Shown: piece by piece, positions 7,821-16,545 of the stretch
How positions within the stretch are numbered: the stretch's first letter is position 1
Layout of the letters: every line of letters begins with the position of its first letter
Assembly: GCA_001916005.1 (NCBI GenBank)
Contig: MNRP01000046.1
Location: 1-46,775 of the forward strand
Source: Clostridium sp. 26_22
GTDB taxonomy: Bacteria; Bacillota; Clostridia; TANB77; CAG-508
Length of the DNA: 46,775 nucleotides
Reading direction: 5' to 3'
The notes under the pieces: model-generated
Seen by the model: the letters and a program-made list of their open reading frames with translations, nothing else
Told to the model about the DNA's origin: nothing
Database searches by the model: none
Position numbers and translations under genes: made by a program

Positions 7821-9670
7821 TATTTTTTTAATTCTTTATATCTTTTAATTTTCATAGTAGATGTTTTTTCAAATTCGCCTTCTTTAATTTCAAGAGCTTT
7901 TACTGCTTTATAAGAATTTAATTTTTTATTTTCTTCTTTTATTTTTTTCCAAATTATATCATATATTTCTTGGTCTGAAATATCTCCATATAATTCTTTT
8001 ATTTTTTCTTTATCTGGAATTACTCTTGCTGTTATAATTAATTCTTCCGCCTCTTTTCTACTATTGTTTTCTGGTTCTTTTCCATATACCATTACTTCTT
8101 TTATTTCATCAAGTTTTTCTAATAGCATTTCTATTTCTTCTGGATATATATTTTTTCCGTTTTGTGTTACTATAACATTTTTACTTCTTCCTGTTATAAA
8201 TACAAATCCATCTTTATCTATATAACCAATATCTCCTGAACGGAAATAGCCATCTGCATCTATTGCTTTTTTTGTTTCTTCTTCATCTTCATAGTAACCC
8301 ATCATTAAAGTTGGTGATTTTATTAATATATCTCCTTCTCCATTTTCATTTGGATTTTCTACTTTTATGTCAGCTTGAACAATTGCTTTTCCTGCTGAAC
8401 CTACTGATGTTTTATATTCTGGTGTAAGTGCTGCAATTGGAGCTGTTTCTGTTAATCCATAACCTTGTAAAAATGTTATTCCTATTCCTTCTAACCATTC
8501 TCCAACTTTTTTGTCAATTGGTGCTGCTGCTGATACTATTATTCTTAATCTTCCACCTAAGTTTTCATATATTTCTTTAAATACTTTTCTTTTTATATCG
8601 ATTCCTGTTGTTTTTAATGCATTTGTTATTCCAATCATTGAGTTAACCATTTTATCTTTTTTGCTTTTTACAATTTTTTCATTTATTTTTTTGTATAGAC
8701 TTTCTACTAATAAAGGAACTGTTAAAATTGCTGTTGGATGTGCTTCTTGTAAATTTGGTACTATATATCTTAAACCTTCACATATTGCTACTGCTGAACC
8801 AGTTGATATTGGTAACAAAAATCCTATTGTTGATTCATAACAATGATGTAATGGTAATACTGAAAATAACATATCATTTGGATACAATTTAACATATGCT
8901 GATACAGCATTTATATTTTCTGCTAAATTTCTATTATTTAACATAACTCCTTTTGCATTTGATGTAGTTCCTGATGTAAAGAATAATATTCTAAATTCTT
9001 CTGGATCTATTTCTATTTCAGCGAAACTATTATTTCCTGTTTTTATAATATTTTTTCCTAAACTTATTAAAGCATTAATTCCTACATCTTTTCCTTCTAA
9101 TGGTTTATCTGATTTCATCTCTATAAAATATTCTACTTCTGGAATATTTTCTTTTACTTTTTTGATGTCTTCTGCTTTTTTAGGAGAATATATAACTGCA
9201 CTTGCTCTTGATCTTCTTATAATATTTTCTAATTCGTTTTCTGGTAATTCTCTATCTGTTGGTACAGCAATACCAACTCCGCATAGCATTGCCATATAAG
9301 ACACATACCATCCATATTGTGTTTCTCCAACAATTACAACTCTTTTACCTTTTAAATTTAATACACTTGTTAATGCTGTTCCTAAACCAAAAACATCTTC
9401 TTTAAATTCTTTATATGTTGTTATTTTATATGGTGTTTTATGGTCTGGTTTTTCTAATATGCAATCTTCTTCAGGGTATTTTTCAACTGAATTCAAGAAA
9501 AATTCTTTTACTGTTTTATAATGTGTCATATCCTCATATGGTGTATTTCTTTTTTCTTTTGAATTCTTTCTTTGTATTTTTTCATAATCAATATTATTTA
9601 ATTCTTCTTCTACATTCATTTTCATGTTTTTAAATTTAATCTTTGGCATTTTAAAATCAATAATACTCAT
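7820..9670 (-). CDS. Long-chain acyl-CoA synthetase (AMP-forming)
   Basis: 616 residues, the normal size for the family. ANL-superfamily motifs are all present: the P-loop LFFTSGTTSNAKGVML (about 228-243), the A5 motif GYGLTETAPI, YFRSGDIGYIDKDGFVFI containing the A7 Asp, and the hinge and A8 region TGRSKNVIVTQNGKNIYPEE, followed by the C-terminal lid with a conserved Lys in KTSTMKIKRYKEL. It activates fatty acids to acyl-AMP and then acyl-CoA in the cytoplasm, for lipid synthesis or recycling. The residues of the acyl tunnel do not reveal chain length. A GAGAGG site precedes the ATG. It is a single-gene unit with its own promoter at 9703-9731. Confidence 0.93.
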   Translation of the reverse strand: MSIIDFKMPKIKFKNMKMNVEEELNNIDYEKIQRKNSKEKRNTPYEDMTHYKTVKEFFLNSVEKYPEEDCILEKPDHKTPYKITTYKEFKEDVFGLGTALTSVLNLKGKRVVIVGETQYGWYVSYMAMLCGVGIAVPTDRELPENELENIIRRSRASAVIYSPKKAEDIKKVKENIPEVEYFIEMKSDKPLEGKDVGINALISLGKNIIKTGNNSFAEIEIDPEEFRILFFTSGTTSNAKGVMLNNRNLAENINAVSAYVKLYPNDMLFSVLPLHHCYESTIGFLLPISTGSAVAICEGLRYIVPNLQEAHPTAILTVPLLVESLYKKINEKIVKSKKDKMVNSMIGITNALKTTGIDIKRKVFKEIYENLGGRLRIIVSAAAPIDKKVGEWLEGIGITFLQGYGLTETAPIAALTPEYKTSVGSAGKAIVQADIKVENPNENGEGDILIKSPTLMMGYYEDEEETKKAIDADGYFRSGDIGYIDKDGFVFITGRSKNVIVTQNGKNIYPEEIEMLLEKLDEIKEVMVYGKEPENNSRKEAEELIITARVIPDKEKIKELYGDISDQEIYDIIWKKIKEENKKLNSYKAVKALEIKEGEFEKTSTMKIKRYKELKK

Positions 9671-9702
9671 TTTGGTTACCTCTCTTTTATTAACTTTCTC
9701 AT

Positions 9703-9731
9703 ATTATATATAAATTCATAAAATTTTTCAA
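9703..9731 (-). promoter_or_regulatory. Promoter of the acyl-CoA synthetase gene
   Basis: On the minus strand, TTGAAA (9731-9726), a 17-bp spacer and a perfect TATAAT (9708-9703). It lies outside the adjacent palindromic element. Confidence 0.8.
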
Positions 9732-9755
9732 GTACATTTTATACTATTTGGTCAG

Positions 9756-10017
9756 TTTTCGTTATTAGCCGGTAATTTACGGTAACAGAAGGAGGTAATA
9801 TGTTAAAATTATTGTTTTTTCGGCTTAATACATAATTTAAGAAATTCTAAATTGATTTTTTGGGACCCTTTCACTTAGTCCTCGCTAATCGCTCGACGTG
9901 AACATTCCCCTAAAAATTAATTAAGAATTTCTAAAATTATTCCAATCGCACTCAAAAACAATAATTTTAACATATTACCTCCTCCTGTTACCGTAAATTA
10001 CCGGCTAATAATGAAAA
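9756..10017. repeat. 262-bp palindromic element (MITE-like), 64-bp terminal inverted repeats
   Basis: The arms 9756-9819 and 9954-10017 are complementary at 62 of 64 positions, plus one G-T pair and one mismatch. A second stem of about 26 bp follows inward (9840-9865 with 9906-9932), then a small TTCAC/GTGAA hairpin around a GC-richer tip (9870-9902). Each arm holds a strong ribosome binding site and an ATG: AAGGAGG with ATG 9800 on plus, and AGGAGG with ATG 9973 on minus. These open mini-ORFs of 11 and 18 codons beginning MLKLLF. No transposase is encoded and no target duplication is obvious. It could be a non-autonomous mobile element or a structured RNA locus. Confidence 0.8.
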
Positions 10018-10021
10018 TATC

Positions 10022-10050
10022 AAAAAAGAACGGGAAAACCCGCTCTTTTT
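10022..10050 (-). terminator. Terminator of the surface-protein locus
   Basis: CGGG-AAAA-CCCG core (10031-10042), extended by AAAAGA/TCTTTT pairs with one mismatch; T-rich on both strands. It lies directly after the stop of the LPXTG cohesin gene. Confidence 0.88.
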
Positions 10051-10053
10051 ACT

Positions 10054-10776
10054 CTATTTTACTTCTTTTGAAGTTTTTTTATATAATACATAACTAAATG
10101 TTCCAACTATTGCAATAACAACTATTGCTATTACTCCACCTTGTTCAATTCCAGTTTTTGGTAATGTTGTCTTTTTTGTAACAGTATTATCTTTTAAAGT
10201 TGTATTTTGTTTCGTAGTATTAGTAGTGGTGTTTGTAGTTGTTGTTGTATTACTAATTGTATTTTCATTTTTGCTTATTGCATCTGAATCTGCATTAATT
10301 GTTACAGAAGCATTGTTTACATTTATATCTCCTGTACCACCATCTTGAACTCTACCACCAGATACTACAATGTCTTTTAATGTTACTGTTGTAGATTTAA
10401 CACTAAGAGTTGATTTTACTTTTAATGTTATTGTTAATACTGTTTCACCTTTTGTAACTTTTGAATTTTTTACTACTGTTAACATATTTGTTGATGAAGC
10501 ATATGTTGGTGTCCAACTATTACTTGCAATTAAGTTTGATGTTTCTACTGTTTCAAAAACATTTTTATCATAGTTTAATTCTGCTGTAATTGTATCAATA
10601 CCATTTCCAGCATCAATATTTCCTAAACTCATTGTTACTGTTACAGTATCACCTGCCTTTAATTTTGAGTTACTTGATAATGTCATTCCTACTGAAGCTG
10701 CATTTGATATTGTAGAAATTACTAATATTAATGCCATAATGCTTATTGTTAATAATGTTTTTAATTTCGTTTTCAT
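10054..10776 (-). CDS. Cell-wall-anchored (LPXTG) cohesin-domain protein
   Basis: 240 residues. A signal peptide (1-27, ending SNA-AS) is followed by one cohesin module (about 28-163). Diagnostic strands are KAGDTVTVTMSLGNI, TAELNYDKNVFE, GETVLTITLKVKS and VTLKDIVVSGG. A Thr/Asn linker (about 170-205) spans the wall. The C-terminus is a full sortase signal: LPKTG, then a hydrophobic helix (about 212-231), then KKTSKEVK. Sortase would therefore attach this cohesin covalently to peptidoglycan, where it can dock dockerin-bearing proteins. It is the last gene of a locus encoding three dockerin proteins, so it is the likely cell anchor of the assembly. No sortase gene is in the window. AAAGGAG precedes the ATG; it lies 52 bp after the preceding gene, probably in the same operon. 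Confidence 0.92.
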   Translation of the reverse strand: MKTKLKTLLTISIMALILVISTISNAASVGMTLSSNSKLKAGDTVTVTMSLGNIDAGNGIDTITAELNYDKNVFETVETSNLIASNSWTPTYASSTNMLTVVKNSKVTKGETVLTITLKVKSTLSVKSTTVTLKDIVVSGGRVQDGGTGDINVNNASVTINADSDAISKNENTISNTTTTTNTTTNTTKQNTTLKDNTVTKKTTLPKTGIEQGGVIAIVVIAIVGTFSYVLYKKTSKEVK

Positions 10777-10828
10777 TACGTTTTTCTCCTTTCATATTTT
10801 TATATTTTAAAATTAAAAATTTAAAATC

Positions 10829-12742
10829 TTATTCATTTGTTTTTTTGTCTAAACTCTTATCATATGTTAATTTTATATTTTTTAATATTGTATTATTTAT
10901 TGTTGATAAATCTGTTGCTGTTAATTTTTGATTATCATCTAAATCTACCGCTTTAAATTCAGCATTTTTTAATTGTATCATTTTTAGTAGAGCTTGATTT
11001 AATGTTGATAAATCTGTTGCTGTAACTTTTCCATTTCCATCTAAATCTCCCATTACAACTGCTGTTAATGTTATTTTTTCTGTTTTTCTTGTAACTTGGA
11101 TTTTCATATTTGTTCCTACGAATTCTTCATCTTGTAATTCTATTCCTTTTTCATTTAGAACTGTTATATTTCCATTTGTTTTACAATTCTTTTTGAAGTT
11201 TTCTAATGTTGTTTCTGGTTCGATTTTATCTAAATATACATCATTTTCTTCATATATGTCAATATCATTTTCGCCTATTTTATATACTTTTGATTTTAGA
11301 TATAAATGCTCAGGTTCCCATTGTGCATATAATACTATATTTTCCATTTTTGATGTATCTATACTTGAAATTTTAGTTTCTTGAGCATATTCATCTTCAC
11401 TTGTATACCAACCAGCAAATACAAAATTTTCTTGATCTGGTAAGTCTTTTAATTCTATTTTTCCATCTTCAACTGTATATGTTGCTGGATTTGATGAATT
11501 ATCAGATTCTTGTAAGTTTTTGTATTCTATTGTATATGTTATTGGTGTTAATTTATATTTTGCTATTACAGTTATATCTTGTGTTATGTTTTGTAATTTT
11601 GTCTTATCATCCCATCCTATAAATTCTGATTTATAACCTGCTGGAATATTTGATTTTGTTGGTGTTTTTCCTGTGAAGTTTACACTCTTACCATGTTCAA
11701 CTTCTATTTCTTGAATTACAGATGTTCTATCATCATTTACAAATTTTACTTTATATTTGTTTATTTCATATTTAGCTTTTAATGTTATATCTGAGACATT
11801 ATTTGCTATTGTTGTACTTTCTATTTTATTATTGTTTTCATCATACCATCCGATAAATGTATAACCTTCTTTTGTTGGTATTGGTAATTCTCCATATGCA
11901 TTTTCATTTGTTACTTGTTTTGTTTGTGTATCTAATGTTGCTCCTTCTCCTGCATCAAATGTTATTGTATATGTTGCTCCTATCCATTTTGCTACTAGTT
12001 CTGTGTTTTCTGTTATTTTTACTGTATCATTTTCTGTTCTTTTTGTATTTCCATTGTACCATCCATCAAAGTTATATCCACCTCTTGTTGGTGTTGGTAA
12101 TTCTCCATATGTTTGGTCATATGTTACTTCTTTTGATGTTGTACTTGTATTTCCTTGTCCTGGGTTAAATGTAATTGTATATTTGTTTGCTGTCCATTTT
12201 GCAAATAATGTAACATTATTTGTTGGTATATATGAATTTTCTACTTTGTTTTCTCCATTTTGTGTAGTATACCATCCATCAAATGTATAACCTGCTTTTG
12301 TTGGTGTTGGTAATGTTACATTATCAGCTGTATATTTGGCTGTAATTACTCCATTTCCAGCTCCATATGTATATGTTGTTCCGTTTATCGTTCCATTTCC
12401 AGAATTTGTCCATCCATCAAATGATTGTGTTTGTACTATACTACTTAATTTTCCATTATCATTTAATGTTACTGTATAACCATTTGGAGCTACTGGGTTG
12501 CTTATTTCTATTGTTGAATTGTATGTTCCTTTAATTGTTTGATTTGACACACTTCCATTCCAAGTTCCTCCGTTTGGAATTACTGTTAATGTATATTCTT
12601 TTGTTTCCCATTGTGCATATAAAGTTTCTGTTGCTGTTGGAGCAAAGTATTCTCCAGCTCCTCCTCTTCTCGTTCCTTCTACTGCTGATGTATACCAACC
12701 TTTAAATGTTGAACCAATTTTTGTTACTGTTGGTAATTTCAT
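10829..12742 (-). CDS. Broken linker protein, segment 3: InlB-type repeats, X-like module, dockerin
   Basis: A 637-residue reading frame. The ATG at 12742 is only an internal Met (SGNNMKLPTV): the same frame is open and coding upstream to about 13247, starting ITFDAGEGATLD, with no ribosome binding site at 12742. It carries Listeria-Bacteroides (InlB B, Flg_new) repeats of about 70 residues (TFKGWYTSAVEG, TFDGWYTTQNGE, NFDGWYNGN, TFIGWYDEN, VFAGWYTSED), then an 85-residue X-like module (LYLKSKVYKIG to VGTNMKIQVTR). It ends in a dockerin with two Ca-binding loops, DLDGNGKVTATD and DLDDNQKLTATD. It is the 3' part of a single gene spanning 10829-16270; see the other two segments. Confidence 0.8.
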   Translation of the reverse strand: MKLPTVTKIGSTFKGWYTSAVEGTRRGGAGEYFAPTATETLYAQWETKEYTLTVIPNGGTWNGSVSNQTIKGTYNSTIEISNPVAPNGYTVTLNDNGKLSSIVQTQSFDGWTNSGNGTINGTTYTYGAGNGVITAKYTADNVTLPTPTKAGYTFDGWYTTQNGENKVENSYIPTNNVTLFAKWTANKYTITFNPGQGNTSTTSKEVTYDQTYGELPTPTRGGYNFDGWYNGNTKRTENDTVKITENTELVAKWIGATYTITFDAGEGATLDTQTKQVTNENAYGELPIPTKEGYTFIGWYDENNNKIESTTIANNVSDITLKAKYEINKYKVKFVNDDRTSVIQEIEVEHGKSVNFTGKTPTKSNIPAGYKSEFIGWDDKTKLQNITQDITVIAKYKLTPITYTIEYKNLQESDNSSNPATYTVEDGKIELKDLPDQENFVFAGWYTSEDEYAQETKISSIDTSKMENIVLYAQWEPEHLYLKSKVYKIGENDIDIYEENDVYLDKIEPETTLENFKKNCKTNGNITVLNEKGIELQDEEFVGTNMKIQVTRKTEKITLTAVVMGDLDGNGKVTATDLSTLNQALLKMIQLKNAEFKAVDLDDNQKLTATDLSTINNTILKNIKLTYDKSLDKKTNE

Positions 12743-13041
12743 ATTGTTTCCTGAGTATTCTGCAAGGACTGTTCCATTTTCTATTCCAAAAGTGTAAGTG
12801 TCATTACTTATACTTCCTCCACCACCAATAAGATTCCATTTATTAAATCTTGTTGTCTGAATTTGTTGTAATTCTTCTGTACTTGTTCCACCGTTAGTAT
12901 CAAATGTAATTGTGTATCCATTTGGAGTTTCTGTTGGAGCTGTTATTGTTTTTGTTGTTCCATAATCTTGTGTGAAGTTTTGAATTTCTTGGCTTCCTTC
13001 CCATGTTCCTCCATTTGGATTAACAAATACTTTACTTTGTT

Positions 13042-13247
13042 TTATTTGCCATTGTGCTGTTAATGTTTTGTTTTCAGTTATATTTACTGTTGTTGTACTT
13101 TCTATTTTATTGTTGTTTGAGTCATACCATCCAACAAATGTGTAACCAGTTTTTGTTGGTGTTGGTAATTCTCCGTATGTACTTTCATTTGTTACTTGTT
13201 TTGTTTGTGTATCTAATGTTGCGCCTTCTCCAGCATCAAATGTTATT
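13042..13247 (-). repeat. Near-identical 205-bp repeat unit, copy A
   Basis: It encodes one InlB-type repeat (ITFDAGEG to LTAQWQI). It is almost base-for-base the same as 14302-14502, and a more diverged relative lies at about 11760-11970. A reading-frame break sits exactly at its 13247 end. Such long identity invites recombination and assembly collapse. Confidence 0.8.
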
Positions 13248-14297
13248 TAGCTCTGTATTTTCTGTTATATCTACTTTATCACTTTCTGTTATTTTTGTAG
13301 TTCCATTGTACCAACCATCAAATGTATAACCATCTCTTGTTGGTGTTGGTAAATTCCCATAATTTTGGTCATATGTTACTTCTTTTGATGTTGTACTTGT
13401 ATTTCCTTGTCCAGGATTAAATGTGATTGTATATTTGTTTGCAGTCCAATGTGCATATAATGTTATATCTTGTTGTGGCATATATGGTGATGTTATTTTT
13501 TCTCCTCCATTTGCTGATGTATACCATCCTTCAAATGTATAACCGTTTCTTGATAAATCTGTTAATTCTACTTGATTTCTTGTGTATGAAGCTGTTATTG
13601 TGTCATCTGATGGAGCAAATGTATATGATGTACCATTGATCTCTATACCATTTGCACTTGTCCATTTTTCAAAACTTTGTGTTTGTTTTAATGTACTTGT
13701 ATTTTCTGTTCCATCATTATTATTTAATGTTATTGTATAACCTTCTGGTGCAATTAGTGTTCCTATTTCTTTTGTGCTATTATAAACACCTTTTATTGTT
13801 TGAAGTTGAGAACTACCATTTAACTCTCCTCCATTTGGATTTATTGTTAATGTATATTCAGCTTCATCCCATTGAGCATACAATGTAATGTTTTCATTTG
13901 GTAAATAATTCTTTCCAGCATCACCTGCTTTTGTTCCTTCAGTTGCTGATGTGTACCAACCTTTAAATTTTGCTCCTGTTTTTGTTGGCGTTGGTAATAC
14001 TATATTGTTACCTATATATTGGGCTGTTAATGTTTCTCGTTCTGTTCCAAATGTATATGTATCTCCTTCTAAGTCTGTTCCATTTGATTTTAACCATTTA
14101 GAGAATGTTGTTGTTTGTATTATTTGAATTGTTGAACAATTACCAGTATTTCCATCAAATACTACTGTATATCCATCTGGTGCTTGAGTTGGAACACTTA
14201 TTGTTTTTGTAGTTGCATAGTCTTGAGTAAAGTTTTGTATATCTTTACTTCCTTCCCATGTTCCTCCATTTGGGTCTATTGTTAATGTACTTTTCAT
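13236..14297 (-). CDS. Broken linker protein, segment 2: InlB-type repeats
   Basis: A 353-residue reading frame. The ATG at 14297 is an internal Met (QWQIMKSTLT); coding continues in the same frame upstream to about 14502. The content is only InlB-type repeats (KFKGWYTSATEG, TFEGWYTSANGG, TFDGWYNGT), alternating with a related unit of the form LTIDPNGGTWEGS to FSKW. It ends abnormally at TENTELNNI because about 29 bp present in the matching repeat near 11975 are missing at 13247/13248. It has no signal peptide, anchor or start site of its own and is best read as the middle of the 10829-16270 gene. Confidence 0.75.
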   Translation of the reverse strand: MKSTLTIDPNGGTWEGSKDIQNFTQDYATTKTISVPTQAPDGYTVVFDGNTGNCSTIQIIQTTTFSKWLKSNGTDLEGDTYTFGTERETLTAQYIGNNIVLPTPTKTGAKFKGWYTSATEGTKAGDAGKNYLPNENITLYAQWDEAEYTLTINPNGGELNGSSQLQTIKGVYNSTKEIGTLIAPEGYTITLNNNDGTENTSTLKQTQSFEKWTSANGIEINGTSYTFAPSDDTITASYTRNQVELTDLSRNGYTFEGWYTSANGGEKITSPYMPQQDITLYAHWTANKYTITFNPGQGNTSTTSKEVTYDQNYGNLPTPTRDGYTFDGWYNGTTKITESDKVDITENTELNNI

Positions 14298-14301
14298 TAT
14301 T

Positions 14302-14502
14302 TGCCATTGTGCTGTTAATGTTTTATTTTCTTTTATATCTACTGTTGTTGTACTTTCTATTTTATTGTTATTTGAGTCATACCATCCAACAAATGTGTAT
14401 CCTGTTTTTGTTGGTGTTGGTAATTCTCCGTATGTACTTTCATTTGTTACTTGTTTTGTTTGTGTATCTAATGTTGCGCCTTCTCCAGCATCAAATGTTA
14501 TT
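14302..14502 (-). repeat. Near-identical 200-bp repeat unit, copy B
   Basis: The partner of copy A (13042-13247). The second reading-frame break lies exactly at its 14502 end, after the same bases (CATCAAATGTTATT on the plus strand). Confidence 0.8.
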
Positions 14503-16270
14503 CATTTTCTGTTATTTTTGTATTTCCTTTATACCATCCATCAAATATATAACCATCTCTTGTTGGTGTTAGTAACTCTCCATAGTTTTGTCCATATGTT
14601 ACTTCTTTTGTTGGTGTGCTTGTATTTCCTTGTTCAGCATTAAAAGTTATTGTGTATTTGTTTGCTGTCCATTGAGAATATAAAGTTATATCTTGTTGTG
14701 GAATATATGGTGATGTTATTTTATCTCCTCCATTGGCTAATGTATACCATCCAGCAAATGTATAACCTGTTTTTGTTGGTGTTGGTAATGTTACACTATT
14801 TGCTGTGTAATTAGCTGTTAATGTTCCATCTCCCGCTCCATATGTGTATGTTGTTCCACTTATTCTTCCAGTTCCTGAATTTGTCCATCCATTAAAATCT
14901 TGTGTTTGTACTGCATTAGTTATATTTCCATTGTCATTTAATGTTACTGTATATCCATTAGGTGCTGTTGGATTACTTATTTCGGTTGTTGAATTATATG
15001 TTCCTATAACAGTTTGATTTGCTGTACTTCCATTCCAATTTCCACCTTTTGGGTCTATTGTTAATGTATATTGTATATCATTCCATTGTGCAAATAGAGT
15101 TGTTGTTGATGTTGGTGTATATGGATCTCCAGCTCCTCCAACTCTTTCTCCTCCAGTTATTGCAGTATACCAACCTTTTAAAGTTGCTCCTGTTTTTGTT
15201 GGTGTTGGTAAAGTTATTGTATCTCCTGTGTATTGAGCTATTAATGTTCCAGCGGTATCTCCAAATGTATATGTTGTTCCATTTAATTGTCCTCCACCTG
15301 ATAAATTCCATTTAGAGAAGCTTTTTGTTTGTGTAATTTGGTTTATTGTATCTCCTCCATTAGAATTAAATCTAACTATATAGCCATTTGGTCCACTTGT
15401 TGGATTCTTTATTGTTTTTGTTGTTTGATAATCTTGTGTATATGTCTGTGTACTTGTTTTGCCTTCCCAGTTTCCTCCATTTGGATTTACTGTTAATGTT
15501 GCTGTTTTTATTTTCCATTGAGCATATAAATTTAAGTTTGCATCTGTTGAATATGTTGAACCAGCTTCATATGTTGTTCCACTTCCATTTGATTCTGTAT
15601 TCCAACCTGTAAATGTATATCCTGTTCTTGTTGGCGCACTTGCTATTGTGTAATTTTTTCCCTCTACTTTTACTCCACTTGACATTATATTTTCTACTAA
15701 ATCTGTTGTATTAGGATTATATGTTATTGTATAAGTAGTTGCTCCACTTTCTGGGATTTTTATGCTCATATTGCCCGCATCAATATCACTTTTATTTACA
15801 TCAACTAATGCAATATTGTTGAATTTTATAGTTGATGTTGTTGTATTTGCAATCGCTTTAAATTTTATTGTAGCTAATAGTCCATTATCTGGTATAGTAA
15901 ATGATGTTCCTTCAGATTCTGAAATACTTATTTTTTGTACTCCATTTGAATTAGAATATGTTTTGGTCCATAATCCATAATCTTCATCAGCAATAAGTTT
16001 AGAATTTATTGAAATACTATTCTTTGTGATTTTTTCAAAAACACTTTCATCATATTCTAAATATGCTGAAAAATATGAAGTTTCTCCTCCTGTAACATAA
16101 ATATTAACACTAATTGTATCTCCTGCTTTTATTTCTGTTGCACTAGAAGAAAAACTTACTGTTAACCCTGCCGCTAATGTTGTTAATGGCATTACCATTT
16201 GTATTAATATTGAAATAAGCAATAATAAACTTATAATTTTAGATTTTGGTTGGCTTTTCAACATTCGCAT
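14498..16270 (-). CDS. Broken linker protein, segment 1: signal peptide, cohesin, InlB-type repeats
   Basis: A 590-residue reading frame holding the true start of the gene. The ATG at 16270 follows an AAGGGGG site (a second ATG two codons on is possible). The signal peptide is residues 1-34 (ending LAA-GL). A cohesin domain (about 35-180) shows KAGDTISVNIYVTGG, SAYLEYDESVFE and GLLATIKFKAIAN. InlB-type repeats follow (TFTGWNTESNGSG, TLKGWYTAITGG, TFAGWYTLANGG). The frame stops early at KGNTKITENE because about 61 bp are missing at 14502/14503 compared with the repeat near 12000. Restoring 61 and 29 bp would give one in-frame protein of about 1843 residues: cohesin, about 12 or more InlB repeats, X-like module, dockerin. 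It is a stalk-like link of the surface assembly, if functional. Confidence 0.85.
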   Translation of the reverse strand: MRMLKSQPKSKIISLLLLISILIQMVMPLTTLAAGLTVSFSSSATEIKAGDTISVNIYVTGGETSYFSAYLEYDESVFEKITKNSISINSKLIADEDYGLWTKTYSNSNGVQKISISESEGTSFTIPDNGLLATIKFKAIANTTTSTIKFNNIALVDVNKSDIDAGNMSIKIPESGATTYTITYNPNTTDLVENIMSSGVKVEGKNYTIASAPTRTGYTFTGWNTESNGSGTTYEAGSTYSTDANLNLYAQWKIKTATLTVNPNGGNWEGKTSTQTYTQDYQTTKTIKNPTSGPNGYIVRFNSNGGDTINQITQTKSFSKWNLSGGGQLNGTTYTFGDTAGTLIAQYTGDTITLPTPTKTGATLKGWYTAITGGERVGGAGDPYTPTSTTTLFAQWNDIQYTLTIDPKGGNWNGSTANQTVIGTYNSTTEISNPTAPNGYTVTLNDNGNITNAVQTQDFNGWTNSGTGRISGTTYTYGAGDGTLTANYTANSVTLPTPTKTGYTFAGWYTLANGGDKITSPYIPQQDITLYSQWTANKYTITFNAEQGNTSTPTKEVTYGQNYGELLTPTRDGYIFDGWYKGNTKITENE

Positions 16271-16303
16271 AATATCCCCCTTATAATATTTCTTATTATT
16301 TTT

Positions 16304-16332
16304 AATTTAACATGTATATTTTTTTTATTCAA
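16304..16332 (-). promoter_or_regulatory. Promoter of the long linker gene
   Basis: On the minus strand, TTGAAT (16332-16327), a 17-bp spacer and TAAATT (16309-16304) preceded by TGT, an extended -10 (TGTTAAATT). The giant-gene promoter has the same TGTTAAA start. The rest of 16333-16507 is AT-rich with no evident gene. Confidence 0.6.
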
Positions 16333-16507
16333 GTACATTATTTTTATTTTACAATAGTCTGATTTATAACACTCTGCGGAAGCTAAACTTTCATTATTTT
16401 ATAACTTGAATATTATATTTATATTACATTTTTATTACATATTTTTATATCAATTTAAATGCTAGTTATAAATACAATATTTAAATCATAAAAAATATAT
16501 TATTAGC

Positions 16508-16537
16508 TAGCACTCAAGCCTTTTGGCTCAAGTGCTA
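16508..16537 (-). terminator. Terminator after the cohesin-dockerin adaptor gene
   Basis: A 13-position stem (TAGCACTCAAGCC with GGCTCAAGTGCTA, allowing G-T pairs) and a TTTT loop. The T-rich stretch on the minus strand starts about 10 bp after the stem, so termination may be partial. It separates the adhesin/adaptor pair from the linker gene. Confidence 0.65.
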
Positions 16538-16545
16538 ACTTTATT

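Noticed and set aside
12742..12742. ATG at 12742 as the true start of a separate dockerin gene
   Set aside because: No ribosome binding site, and the same frame encodes repeat sequence for about 500 bp upstream; it is an internal methionine of a broken gene.
10829..16270. Many short recurring DNA words (for example TTTTTGTTGGTGTTGG) suggesting a CRISPR array or satellite
   Set aside because: The words recur at protein-repeat spacing in coding frame and encode the InlB-type PTPTKxGYTFxGWY motif; there are no uniform spacers.
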